Below are positions 10,401 to 19,904 of a stretch of 64,000 nt of DNA, one piece after another (within the stretch, counting starts at the first letter, position 1; each line of letters begins with the position of its first letter). The stretch is from Isochrysis galbana (taxonomy: Eukaryota > Haptophyta > Isochrysidales > Isochrysidaceae): assembly GCA_018136815.1 (NCBI GenBank), contig CM030934.1:648479-712478 (forward strand), written 5' to 3'. The translations under genes and the position numbers were made by a program. The notes beneath the pieces are model-generated. The model had not been told where the DNA came from. It did no database searches and saw only the letters and a list, made by a program, of their open reading frames with translations.

Positions 10401-13400
10401 GCGCACACCCGAACTTGAAACCACGCTTTCCGACCGCCCCCTACACGATCTTGATAGGCGCAAGTTAGAGGGTCGTATCACGATCGACGAAACCACCCAG
10501 GCCATTAGGAGCATAGGCTCCGGGAAAAGCGCGGGCCCGGACGGCATCCCGGCGGAAGTATATAAGGCACACGAGGGCATAGTGGCACCGATACTAACCG
10601 AACTCTACAATCAATCCCTAGACACGGGCCTCCTCCCATTCACCATGAGAGAGGGGGACATAATATTGCTATACAAAAAAGAGGACGCACGAGACCCAAG
10701 GAACTATAGACCCATAACACTGTTACAATGTGATTATAAGATTCTGGCGAAAATACTAACTACTAGACTTAGCAAAGTGATTGGAAACATAATATCAAGC
10801 AACCAACTAGGATTCGTACCTAGGAGATTGATCAGCGAATCTACGCACCTACTCCAATTAACTAGGGCATACCTAGACGAAACGGGGGAGCCGGGCCTTC
10901 TCCTAGCACTAGACTGGGAGAAAGCATTCGACAGAGTCAGCTGGGAATTCTACCATCTCGCCCTACGCCTCTTAAACTTCGGCCCAGACTTCCAGCGATT
11001 GGCGAAAGCCATCACCAGCGATGCAGCGAAACCCATTCGGACGATAAAGATCAACGGCGGCCGTAGCTACCCCTTCACGGTCGGTAGCGGGATGCCTCAA
11101 GGATGCCCCCTGTCGCCACTCACCTTTCTTCTAACCACCGAAGCGCTGACGCGAGCCATTAACGAGGACCCCGACATCGAAGGAGTCGATCTCAACGGAT
11201 ACAACCTCAAAATAAACCAGTTCGCGGATGACACAGCCCTGATAACCAGGGACTACGCAAGCCTGAAGAAAGCACTCCAATGGGTGAAAGCCCACGAGCA
11301 AGCGACGGGAGGCAAAACCAACGAGTCTAAATTCCAAGGCATTAGGATGGGCTCACAATTAAGGACCAAACCACCGTGGGATATGCGCAAATATAACTGG
11401 ATCGAAAATGACCAATACCTCGTGATACTAGGCGTGCCACTAGGAGCCCCAGAGGCACTTAAGCCCTTTTGGAAAAAGCTAGCGGACAAAGTAGACAATA
11501 AAGCAGCCCAATTAGCGCCGTTCACACGCCATATGTCGATCTTCGGCAGGACTAATATAGTGAACTTTATAATTTACGGCACGCCTAGGTACTGGATGCA
11601 AACCTTAGCACCTCCCAAATGGTTCAACGCAAGAATCCAAAAAGCGGCGGACAAGATTCTTTGGGAAAGCCCCTACACAGGGAGGGAATACCAATGGGTG
11701 AAATACCCACACTACCCAATTAACAACACGCAGAACGCGACGCGCACGTTGGGAACAGGCCTACTAAACTGGACAAACCACGTAAAAGCTCTACAAGCTA
11801 AGTGGATACTAAACTACCTCAACGCAAGAAAAGCATCATGGAAGCACGCGCTAGACGCGTGGTTCTGCCGCACTGGGCTGGGTCGTGGCGCGGTCTTCTC
11901 CACAATTCCCCCCGCCTCTCTTACGCGCAGCCTCAGAGGTAACCCGGCACTTCCAATATTTTGGAAAGACGCGCTAAACACCTTTAGATCACTCGATATC
12001 CAGCGCTCCCGCCTATCGTTAGAGGGTGCGCTCTCGCAACCGATATGGTGCAACCCGCACGAACAACCGCCACGTATGCGCGCCGCTTGGGCAAGCCTAT
12101 GGCAATCCCTCCACACGCACGTCGTGCATAACGTGTTCAAGGATAACAACCTAGACACACCCTACACGAAAGAGGAATGCGCCCAATATCTAGACCACCT
12201 CCCGGAGATATTCGAACACGCGGGTAGCAAAATAACCAAGGAAAGCTTCTTAGACTCGTGGGCGTCGGTAGTACAACAAGCCTCGAGTCTCCTTGGAAAA
12301 GCGCAACTAGACCCGGCGCCCGGGTCTGACCCGGAGGGGACTAGCGAAAACGGAGCACGCGACAATAAGGCGGGCATTGAGGCCCCGCCGGAAATCAGAG
12401 TGTCCGATAACGAAACATACATAACTAAGATGAACAACATATGGATTCACACCAACACGAATTACCTCGGAGAGCCGGCCGACCGGACGGGGGTCGCGAC
12501 CCCAGAAGAAGCCCGACTATACCACCCCCCCGCTAGATGGGAGGGAGGGTTGAAAGGCCCCAAATACGCGGAATACCCGCTGGCGGACGAGTATACAATG
12601 GACGGTAAAAAACACCTGGACCTCACCACGGTCTCGGACATAGCACAGGTGCTAGAGAAAAACATACCAGATAACAAGCCCCAGCCGGCAAGCGAGGCAT
12701 GGGCCCGAAGAATCAACCTAACCCACGAGGAGTGGAAACACGTGGCCAGCTTATACACCCTACCCCTACTAAAACACACGGACAAACACCCACACTTCAA
12801 ACACATCACCCACAGGAGGATTGGCACGCGGAATCGCTTCGCCATGGCGACCACGAATACCTGCAGACTATGCGGAAAATACCACGAGAGCTCGACCCAC
12901 TTAGCCAGGTGCTCAGCCACGAAGCCAATCTTCGAGACCATAGAAGCGATAGCGGGTTTCACGCCGGAGCGCAAAAGGACAGCAACACAGAAAATAAAGG
13001 ACAGACTCTTCGCATACCCGAGTACACCGACGCCCGATAGCCTCAAAACCCTATACATAGTAGCATGGAGATACATAATAGGCGACTTCTACAAAGTCGA
13101 ATACGACAATCACCCCTTCCATTATATACCCGTCATCGAACGTACCTTGACCAGATTCACGATCCTCGTACGGGGCCTCGAAGCCTCTAACAAAACCTCG
13201 CCGGCACGTACGCACCAAGCCTCCAGAGGCAGAAAACCAAAGATTAAAGACGCAAGAGATCTTAGCGCCCCAATATTTAAGATGAATGACAAAGGTGTCC
13301 TCGCGATGAGCGTGAATCTGTCCCTGGTGGCACGCGCACTTGACATAGCGGGAAAGGTAGCCTGAAAACCAGACGAACACCACACCTCCACCCCCCCCCC

Positions 13401-13712
13401 AAAAAAAAAACCCAACAGCGCCGACCCGGTACATACATAACCCCGAGTCCGACTCTTAAGGTAACCCCAACCTTTAATACCCCAATAGAAGCCGATCGCT
13501 CGATGGCACGAGGGAAGGCCGAAGAGTCGACCGTCGGGGATCGGTGCACGCCGCCTGCCACTGGAAACCCCAAGTACTGGGCCCCTAAGTAGAGCACGAG
13601 GGGACGAGCCGCAAGGCGAGTGCGAGGGAGTGATAAGGGATGCGGGCGCGGCTGTCAGATGGAGGATGTCGGGGTCGCGCGCGCGATGAGAACATTAAGA
13701 AGTTTTTTTTTT
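10401..13712 (+). mobile_element. 5'-truncated LINE (non-LTR retrotransposon)
   Basis: The insert runs from just after the left target-site duplication to an uninterrupted run of T at about 13703-13713. It starts inside the reverse transcriptase ORF, so the usual upstream endonuclease is lost, as expected from incomplete target-primed reverse transcription. The 3' UTR (13366-13712) includes a C10A10 stretch near 13390-13410. It ends ACATTAAGAAG followed by T, an unusual sense-strand poly(T) terminus. The host sequence is the gag-like minus-strand gene. Confidence 0.9.
10402..13365 (+). CDS. LINE reverse transcriptase (ORF2-type, N-terminally truncated)
   Basis: About 987 codons in one frame. 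Reverse transcriptase landmarks in order: GKSAGPDGIPAEVY (about 10520), NYRPITLLQCDYKILAKIL (about 10700), LLALDWEKAFDRVSWEF (motif A, about 10900), SGMPQGCPLSPLTF (motif B, about 11090) and QFADDTALI (motif C, the catalytic Asp pair, about 11220). A long thumb/connection region follows. Near the C-terminus is a CCHC zinc knuckle, CRLCGKYHESSTHLARC (C-x2-C-x8-H-x3-C, about 12860-12920). The frame is open to 13365. Sequence upstream of 10401 that stays open in this frame is antisense gag, not part of the protein. A homologous C-terminus lies at 20524-21188. The frame is intact, but without an endonuclease and a 5' end the copy is probably immobile. Confidence 0.92.
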   Translation, partial: RTPELETTLSDRPLHDLDRRKLEGRITIDETTQAIRSIGSGKSAGPDGIPAEVYKAHEGIVAPILTELYNQSLDTGLLPFTMREGDIILLYKKEDARDPRNYRPITLLQCDYKILAKILTTRLSKVIGNIISSNQLGFVPRRLISESTHLLQLTRAYLDETGEPGLLLALDWEKAFDRVSWEFYHLALRLLNFGPDFQRLAKAITSDAAKPIRTIKINGGRSYPFTVGSGMPQGCPLSPLTFLLTTEALTRAINEDPDIEGVDLNGYNLKINQFADDTALITRDYASLKKALQWVKAHEQATGGKTNESKFQGIRMGSQLRTKPPWDMRKYNWIENDQYLVILGVPLGAPEALKPFWKKLADKVDNKAAQLAPFTRHMSIFGRTNIVNFIIYGTPRYWMQTLAPPKWFNARIQKAADKILWESPYTGREYQWVKYPHYPINNTQNATRTLGTGLLNWTNHVKALQAKWILNYLNARKASWKHALDAWFCRTGLGRGAVFSTIPPASLTRSLRGNPALPIFWKDALNTFRSLDIQRSRLSLEGALSQPIWCNPHEQPPRMRAAWASLWQSLHTHVVHNVFKDNNLDTPYTKEECAQYLDHLPEIFEHAGSKITKESFLDSWASVVQQASSLLGKAQLDPAPGSDPEGTSENGARDNKAGIEAPPEIRVSDNETYITKMNNIWIHTNTNYLGEPADRTGVATPEEARLYHPPARWEGGLKGPKYAEYPLADEYTMDGKKHLDLTTVSDIAQVLEKNIPDNKPQPASEAWARRINLTHEEWKHVASLYTLPLLKHTDKHPHFKHITHRRIGTRNRFAMATTNTCRLCGKYHESSTHLARCSATKPIFETIEAIAGFTPERKRTATQKIKDRLFAYPSTPTPDSLKTLYIVAWRYIIGDFYKVEYDNHPFHYIPVIERTLTRFTILVRGLEASNKTSPARTHQASRGRKPKIKDARDLSAPIFKMNDKGVLAMSVNLSLVARALDIAGKVA

Positions 13713-13728
13713 TAAATTGGCCGCCGCG
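13713..13728. repeat. Target-site duplication, right copy
   Basis: Identical to 10385-10400 and directly abutting the LINE poly(T) end. The first T is shared with that run, so the duplication is 15 or 16 bp. Confidence 0.9.
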
Positions 13729-14410
13729 AGCAAGGAGGTGAAGATCTCGCGGTGGTCGCAGCCGAGAGAGAGCGCGCGCTCGAGGGGCTTGATGAAGGAT
13801 AGGCGAAAATCATTCCAGGTGATGGCGGCCGTCTGTACGTTGTCAGATGCCAGCCCAGTAGGAAATTTGATTTCGGAGAGCTCTTTGCCCATGCGAACTT
13901 GGTGGTGAAGGGTGCGGTCGAGAAAGAACCGGCTGCGCGCCCACTTGGTGACGTGCTCCTTCTCGAAAAACACCCGGTAATGCCAAACATTGCCGGCTCG
14001 AGAAAGCCCGCCCTTGAGGATGGCGTGAATGAGCTCAAAGTCGTCGGAGCCCTTGTACAACGAGGCCACCTCGTACGGAGACATGGAAAAGAGGCGGTCC
14101 CATGCGGCTAGGATCGTCTCTCGCTCGGAAGCGTCGGCCGCGAGGCTGGGATCGATGGGATGGCGAGGGGTGATGGGGTTCGGAAGCGAGCGGAGGCCCG
14201 CGGCGGTGGGAGGCGGTCGGGGATCGGGAGCAGGCGGGACGGGGCCGAATCTGGCACTGTCAGAGAGAGGAGGGCCGCGAGGGCAGCCTCAACGCGGAGG
14301 CTCGTCAGCCACGCGTGGACGGCCGCGTCGGTGAGCTGGTCCTGGTTCTCGATGCCGAGTTCGAGTGAGGGCAAATCCTGCGAGGGGCGGGTCGGGATGG
14401 TCGGGGCGGG
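13729..14410 (-). pseudogene. Gag-like protein, 5' half (interrupted by LINE)
   Basis: Minus-strand coding-like sequence in two frames. About 14410-14230 reads LPSLELGIENQDQLTDAAVH and AWLTSLRVEAALAALLSL. After a frame change it reads ETILAAWDRLFSMSPYEVA, WHYRVFFEKEHVTKWARSRF and then REIFTSLLAAANL up to the insertion. Removing the LINE and one target-site copy joins this last frame without shift to the 3' half at 10400. There is no recognisable zinc knuckle. The assignment as gag rests on size, position before the integrase tail, and the repeated copy near 57 kb. Confidence 0.6.
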
Positions 14411-14738
14411 GTCTGTGGCAGCCAGGGTAGCCGCGTGCGCGCGCTGTGAGGAGCTGGGTGGGCTGCGCGGGCCATGATGCCAGAGGGTCAGGGGGTGGTC
14501 GGACTGTCGGCAGCCCGACACGGCGCTGCATCGGGCGGGAATCAAATGCCGAATGTAGCTTAGATATAAAGGAACCGATCCCCCCGCGGGCGCGACCGCC
14601 AAATCTTTACGGGTAGAGCGTGAGCGCGCGTGACGGAGGGGGGGAGAGGGGGGGAGAATCGCACCATTTCCTGGCTAAGATTTTCGTGGCGGCAGGTGGC
14701 CCCCCCTGAAGGTTTTTTATTGGGCCTTGCGCCACGGT

Positions 14739-14797
14739 CAAAAAATACAGCCCAACCCTTACTAATAGTTAAAAAGCCCCTGTTTGACCGCCCTAAA
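14739..14797. repeat. Dispersed repeat module (pairs with 38440-38492)
   Basis: CACGGTCAAAAAAT, then TAATAGTTAAAAAGCCCCTG and TTTGACC; the same order with small changes occurs at about 38440-38492. It belongs to a mobile or repetitive family of unknown type. Confidence 0.6.
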
Positions 14798-14977
14798 AGC
14801 AGAGAAAAAAGTTGTCGTTATGCCCACGCACGGCTAGCGGCTAGTCTTCGTTTAATTTTAAAATACTACTGCATACATAACTATGGACATTTGATCGCTC
14901 AATTCGACGGATGCCCCACAATTGACGGAACGACACCTGACACCTAATAGACTTGCAAATCGCGGCGATCTTCGCTT

Positions 14978-15205
14978 CCTCGCCGCCGCCCCCATCGCCG
15001 CCGCCGCCCTCGCCGCCGCCGCCCTCGCCGCCGCCCCCATCGCCGCCGCCCCAATCGCCGCCGCCGGCCCATCGCCGCCGCCGCCGGCGACGACGATGGG
15101 GGCGGCGGGGAGGGCGGCGGCGGGGAGGGCCCTCCTCGCCGCCGAACGCCCCCGCCCTCTCCGCCCCCGCCCTCGCCGCCCCCCCTTCTCGCCGCCGCCG
15201 CCCGT
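14978..15205. pseudogene. Relic of a Ser-Pro4 repeat next to gene copy 2
   Basis: About 80 bp of CCG-rich sequence encodes (Ser-Pro3-4)n on the plus strand. A G-rich inverted stretch (15087-15131) follows, whose repeat lies on the other strand, and then more C-rich repeat. It ends exactly where the duplicated promoter region begins. It lacks a start, signal peptide and tail, and looks like rearranged repeat debris left at the duplication border. Confidence 0.6.
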
Positions 15206-15456
15206 CGAAGAGTAATCTCACTTGGGTTCGTCCGCCCGCCGATATCACAGCTCTTGTCTCCTTACTGCTGGCCGACGTTCAATAGACGCCATTGCGTATG
15301 GAAGACCAGCTTCCTTGCCCTCGTCCGCCGCTTTCTTCCACTGGCTTTGGTGCCTCACATCTCACGATTGGCGAGCACCTCTCTCATGGGAGAGCATCGC
15401 TACCAACGCCACTCTCAGAACCACAAAGTCTCGCGCGGATGCTCTCGGCCATCCTG

Positions 15457-15470
15457 TATATAGATATATA
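15457..15470 (+). promoter_or_regulatory. TATA-like element of extensin-like gene 2
   Basis: TATATAGATATATA, 138 bp upstream of the ATG at 15609, at the same place as in copy 1. Confidence 0.45.
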
Positions 15471-15608
15471 GCCTTGACTTTCCTCACACTCGTACTCCCC
15501 ACTCCTACCTCGGCCCTTCTCTCGCGGCCACTCCGCAGAGAGTGTGCACCCAGGTAGATTCGAGGGCCCGCCCACACCCCTCGCGTTGCGCTACTGCCTG
15601 GGGAGGCC

Positions 15609-18600
15609 ATGGCGGTCGACCTGCTCCTCCTCGCACTGATGGTCTCGGCGCAGGTTTCGCCCTCGCCGCCGCCGCCCTCGCCGCCGCCACCCTCTCCTCC
15701 ACCGCCATCACCCCCTCCACCCTCTCCGCCCCCGCCGTCACCGCCCCCGCCCTCTCCGCCACCGCCCTCGCCGCCCCCACCCTCTCCGCCGCCTCCCTCT
15801 CCACCACCGCCTTCTCCGCCGCCACCCTCTCCGCCGCCGCCCTCGCCGCCCCCGCCCTCGCCGCCGCCACCCTCTCCTCCACCGCCATCCCCCCCCCCAC
15901 CCTCTCCGCCACCGCCGTCGCCACCACCGCCCTCTCCGCCCCCGCCTTCTCCGCCGCCGCCCTCGCCGCCACCCTCTCCGCCGCCGCCCTCGCCGCCCCC
16001 GCCCTCGCCGCCGCCACCCTCTCCGCCACCCCCATCACCCCCCCCACCCTCTCCGCCACCGCCCTCGCCACCGCCCCCGTCACCGCCACCGCCCTCTCCG
16101 CCGCCGCCCTCTCCGCCGCCTCCCTCTCCACCGCCGCCTTCTCCGCCGCCGCCCTCGCCGCCACCGCCCTCGCCGCCGCCACCCTCTCCGCCACCCCCAT
16201 CACCCCCCCACCCTCTCCGCCACCGCCGTCACCGCCGCCCCCGTCACCGCCACCGCCCTCTCCGCCGCCGCCCTCTCCGCCGCCTCCCTCTCCACCGCCG
16301 CCTTCTCCGCCGCCGCCCTCGCCGCCACCGCCCTCGCCGCCGCCACCCTCTCCTCCCCCCCCATCACCCCCCCACCCTCTCCGCCACCGCCGTCACCGCC
16401 GCCCCCGTCACCGCCACCGCCCTCTCCGCCGCCGCCCTCTCCGCCGCCGCCCTCGCCGCCACCGCCCTCGCCGCCGCCACCCTCGCCGCCGCCCTCGCCG
16501 CCGCCGCCTTCCCCGCCGCCGCCATCGCCGCCCCCACCCTCGCCGCCACCGCCCTCGCCGCCACCGCCCTCTCCGCCGCCGCCTTCTCCGCCGCCGCCCT
16601 CGCCGCCGCCGCCCTCTCCGCCACCGCCATCACCACCACCGCCATCGCCACCACCGCCATCGCCACCCCCGCCATCGCCACCCCCACCATCTCCGCCGCC
16701 ACCCTCTCCTCCACCGCCATCACCCCCCCCACCCTCTCCGCCACCGCCGTCACCACCGCCGCCCTCTCCGCCGCCGCCCTCTCCGCCGCCGCCCTCTCCG
16801 CCGCCACCCTCTCCGCCGCCGCCATCGCCGCCACCGCCTTCCCCGCCGCCCCCATCGCCGCCGCCCCCGTCGCCGCCGCCCCCATCACCGCCGCCCCCGT
16901 CGCCGCCGCCCCCATCGCCGCCGCCGCCCTCCCCGCCGCCGCCTTCCCCGCCGCCGCCCTCCCCGCCGCCGCCTTCCCCGCCGCCGCCATCCCCGCCGCC
17001 GCCATCCCCGCCGCCGCCATCCCCGCCGCCACCATCCCCGCCGCCGCCATCTCCGCCGCCTTCCCCGCCGCCGCCTTCGCCGCCGCCCCCGTCGCCGCCG
17101 CCCCCGTCGCCGCCGCCTCCGTCGCCGCCGCCCCCGTCGCCGCCGCCCCCGTCGCCGCCGCCGCCCTCGCCGCCGCCGCCCTCGCCGCCGCCGCCCTCGC
17201 CACCGCCGCCCTCCCCGCCGCCGCCCTCCCCGCCGCCGCCATCGCCGCCGCCGCCATCGCCGCCGCCGCCATCGCCGCCGCCGCCATCGCCGCCGCCACC
17301 ATCGCCGCCGCCCCCTCGCCGCCGCCCCCCTCGCCGCCGCCGCCCTCGCCGCCGCCACCATCGCCGCCGCCACCATCGCCGCCGCCACCATCGCCGCCGC
17401 CACCATCGCCGCCGCCACCATCACCGCCTCCACCATCGCCGCCGCCGCCATCGCCGCCGCCGCCATCGCCGCCGCCACCATCGCCGCCGCCGCCTTCCCC
17501 GCCGCCGCCATCGCCGCCGCCGCCTTCCCCGCCGCCGCCATCGCCGCCGCCGCCATCGCCGCCGCCGCCATCGCCGCCGCCGCCATCGCCGCCGCCGCCA
17601 TCGCCGCCGCCGCCATCCCCGCCGCCGCCATCGCCGCCGCCGCCATCGCCGCCGCCATCCCCGCCGCCGCCTTCCCCGCCGCCCCCATCGCCGCCGCCCC
17701 CATCGCCGCCGCCCCCATCGCCGCCGCCCCCATCGCCGCCGCCCCCATCGCCGCCGCCCCCATCGCCGCCGCCCCCCTCGCCGCCGCCGCCTTCCCCGCC
17801 GCCGCCCTCCCCGCCGCCGCCCTCCCCGCCGCCGCCCTCCCCGCCGCCGCCCTCCCCGCCGCCGCCCTCGCCGCCGCCGCCATCGCCGCCGCCGCCATCG
17901 CCGCCGCCCCCATCGCCGCCGCCCCCATCGCCGCCGCCCCCATCGCCGCCGCCCCCATCGCCGCCGCCCCCATCGCCGCCGCCCCCATCGCCGCCGCCCC
18001 CATCGCCGCCGCCCCCATCGCCGCCGCCCCCATCGCCGCCGCCCCCATCGCCGCCGCCCCCATCGCCGCCGCCACCCTCGCCGCCGCCACCCTCGCCGCC
18101 GCCCCCGTCGCCGCCGCCGCCCTCCCCGCCGCCCCCATCGCCGCCGCCCCCATCGCCGCCGCCCCCATCGCCGCCGCCCCCATCGCCGCCGCCCCCATCG
18201 CCGCCGCCGCCTTCCCCGCCGCCGCCCTCCCCGCCGCCGCCCTCCCCGCCGCCGCCCTCCCCGCCGCCGCCATCGCCGCCTCCGCCATCGCCGCCGCCAC
18301 CATCGCCGCCGCCGCCATCGCCGCCGCCACCCTCGCCGCCGCCACCCTCGCCGCCGCCACCCTCGCCGCCGCCACCCTCGCCGCCGCCATCGCCGCCGCC
18401 ACCCTCGCCGCCGCCACCCTCGCCGCCGCCACCGTCCCCACCCCCCTCGCCACCGCCTTCCCCGCCGCCTTGGTACGTTCAAGCTGGGCAAGTAACTGTA
18501 ATCATCGCTGCCGTCTTGTACGCATTCCGGTCGCTTCTCGACTTCCTCTTCCCTTCGAGTCCGCCAAGTCCACCACCAGTCTCGCGGCCGCCACCGATCT

Positions 18601-18905
18601 CTCCACCACCGTCACCCCCCCAACCGCCATGTATCGGCAGCCTTGCTGCGGGCCGTACGATTCGCAATGGGCCAATTGGTAACCAGTGGTGCTATAACCA
18701 GGGGGTCTCGGCCTCAGCTGTCGAAAGCCAGGCCGATCGTGAGAAGTGCGAAGGTGCATACCTTGACCCAGCCTTTCCTTTGTCAACCTCCGCCAACGAC
18801 TACGCCTACGACTGCTCGGGCGGTTGCAAGCTTTGCCAGTACGTCAAACAGGGGCTCTTCTACAAGTGCACGGCGTCGGACACAATCTACTACAACTGCG
18901 ATTAA
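15609..18905 (+). CDS. Extensin/pherophorin-like secreted Ser-Pro4 protein, copy 2
   Basis: One open frame of 1098 codons. Residues 1-16 (MAVDLLLLALMVSAQV) are a signal peptide. About 930 residues of Ser-Pro3-4 repeats follow, then WYVQAGQVTVIIAAVLYAF (hydrophobic, possible membrane segment), a short Pro-rich spacer and a Cys-rich tail with about eight Cys ending YYNCD. Hydroxyproline-rich proteins of this design form algal walls and matrices. The Cys tail matches no domain I know. One nucleotide is missing in each of three C runs, at 16203-16209, 16367-16373 and 17311-17315. The frame therefore reads Arg/His-rich between the first two and Ala-rich up to the third, then returns to Ser-Pro, so the tail stays in frame. 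A unit of about 164 bp is itself repeated within 16030-16430. Confidence 0.8.
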   Translation: MAVDLLLLALMVSAQVSPSPPPPSPPPPSPPPPSPPPPSPPPPSPPPPSPPPPSPPPPSPPPPSPPPPSPPPPSPPPPSPPPPSPPPPSPPPPSPPPPSPPPPSPPPPSPPPPSPPPPSPPPSPPPPSPPPPSPPPPSPPPPSPPPPSPPPPSPPPPSPPPPSPPPPSPPPPSPPPPSPPPPSPPPPSPPPPSPPPPSPPHPLRHRRHRRPRHRHRPLRRRPLRRLPLHRRLLRRRPRRHRPRRRHPLLPPHHPPTLSATAVTAAPVTATALSAAALSAAALAATALAAATLAAALAAAAFPAAAIAAPTLAATALAATALSAAAFSAAALAAAALSATAITTTAIATTAIATPAIATPTISAATLSSTAITPPTLSATAVTTAALSAAALSAAALSAATLSAAAIAATAFPAAPIAAAPVAAAPITAAPVAAAPIAAAALPAAAFPAAALPAAAFPAAAIPAAAIPAAAIPAATIPAAAISAAFPAAAFAAAPVAAAPVAAASVAAAPVAAAPVAAAALAAAALAAAALATAALPAAALPAAAIAAAAIAAAAIAAAAIAAATIAAAPSPPPPSPPPPSPPPPSPPPPSPPPPSPPPPSPPPPSPPPPSPPPPSPPPPSPPPPSPPPPSPPPPSPPPPSPPPPSPPPPSPPPPSPPPPSPPPPSPPPPSPPPPSPPPPSPPPSPPPPSPPPPSPPPPSPPPPSPPPPSPPPPSPPPPSPPPPSPPPPSPPPPSPPPPSPPPPSPPPPSPPPPSPPPPSPPPPSPPPPSPPPPSPPPPSPPPPSPPPPSPPPPSPPPPSPPPPSPPPPSPPPPSPPPPSPPPPSPPPPSPPPPSPPPPSPPPPSPPPPSPPPPSPPPPSPPPPSPPPPSPPPPSPPPPSPPPPSPPPPSPPPPSPPPPSPPPPSPPPPSPPPPSPPPPSPPPPSPPPSPPPPSPPPPSPPPPSPPPSPPPSPPPWYVQAGQVTVIIAAVLYAFRSLLDFLFPSSPPSPPPVSRPPPISPPPSPPQPPCIGSLAAGRTIRNGPIGNQWCYNQGVSASAVESQADREKCEGAYLDPAFPLSTSANDYAYDCSGGCKLCQYVKQGLFYKCTASDTIYYNCD

Positions 18906-19077
18906 GCTAATCCCTACACCTTCCTTTCATATGATCCTTCCCACTCTTTGACAATTGGAAGGGCCATTTTACTCGTGATGGGTCATGCCTCGAGCCGTAC
19001 GCCGTGCTTCTGGTTAACTCTTAGAATTGGTGGCTTCTGGTTATCTCTTTCTCGCGTCGATGCTCGGAGTCTATAAA

Positions 19078-19414
19078 GAGTAAGACTCTTGAGGATTCCA
19101 ACTAGATCTCAGTTCCAAATCATATTAGGGCGGCCAAACGGTTTATGGTTAAATTAAGGATAAGCGTTCGGGTGCATATTCCTACCGTGGCGCGATGGCC
19201 AACAAAATCAGGGGGCCATCATGATAATCTTCTCACCGAGAAATGGTGCGGTTCGACCGCGCTCTCTCCCTCTCCCCTTACATTGTCGCCACGGGCGGCC
19301 CCCCAACCCCTTTGGAGCCTGCCACGGCCCGTGGCCCCGGCCACACCACACAAGGCGGGGGGGGGGGGGACGGCGGAGGGGGGGGAGGAAAGCAGCTGCG
19401 GGAGGGGGGGGGAA
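19078..19414. other. Spacer between duplication and tandem repeat
   Basis: About 340 bp with no gene recognised; ends in poly-G stretches. Confidence 0.4.
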
Positions 19415-19790
19415 ACCACAACATTCACCCAACTCCCTCCCACATGCTCACGCATTTTTCCCGGCTTGGCCGGGGAAACACAGGAAACTGCGTAGGAGGG
19501 GGAAACTGCGGAGGGGGGGGGAACCACAACGTTCACCCAACTCCCTCCCTCCCACATTCACGTATTTTTCCCGGCTTGGCCGGGGAAACACAGGAAACTG
19601 CGTAGGAGGGGGCAACTGCGGAGGGCGGAGGGGGGGGGGGGGGGAGCCACAACATTCACCCAACTCCCTCCCACATTCACGTATTTTTCCCGGCTTGGCC
19701 GGGGAAACACAGGAGAAACTGCGGAGGAGGGGGGAGCTGCGGAGGCGGAGGGGGGGGCGACGAGCTGCGGAGGGGGGGGAAACTGCAGGG
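19415..19790. repeat. Tandem repeat, three units of about 106-124 bp
   Basis: Each unit holds CACAACATTCACCCAACTCC, then TATTTTTCCCGGCTTGGCCG and GGGAAACACAGGA, and ends in variable-length G runs. Units begin at about 19417, 19523 and 19647. CCCGGCTTGGCCGGG in each unit is a near-palindrome. Unit length varies with the G runs. Confidence 0.85.
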
Positions 19791-19904
19791 GGGGGTGAAA
19801 TTATGCAGAATGGGGGGGGGGAAAGGGAATGCAGAGAGAGGGGGCCCGTTCTGTTACCTGCATTTCTTACCTTAGTTAGACGCGTGAACAATTACCGTAA
19901 CGGT

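Larger units (their letters stand above)
15207..19077 (+). repeat. Direct duplication, copy 2 (pairs with 4937-7373)
   Basis: Same promoter, gene and 3' flank as copy 1 with a handful of substitutions. The 3' homology extends past the stop codon through CATATGATCCTTCCCACTC to about 19077, with a small rearrangement near 19003-19040. About 10.3 kb separates the starts of the two copies. Confidence 0.9.

Noticed and set aside
14515-14590. Possible tRNA on the minus strand (ATTTGATTCCCGCCC)
   Set aside because: No T-arm GTTC core, no acceptor stem or anticodon arm could be folded.
16364-18491. Long minus-strand Ala/Met and Arg/Trp frames across the second Ser-Pro gene
   Set aside because: Same reason: antisense of a stop-free triplet repeat.
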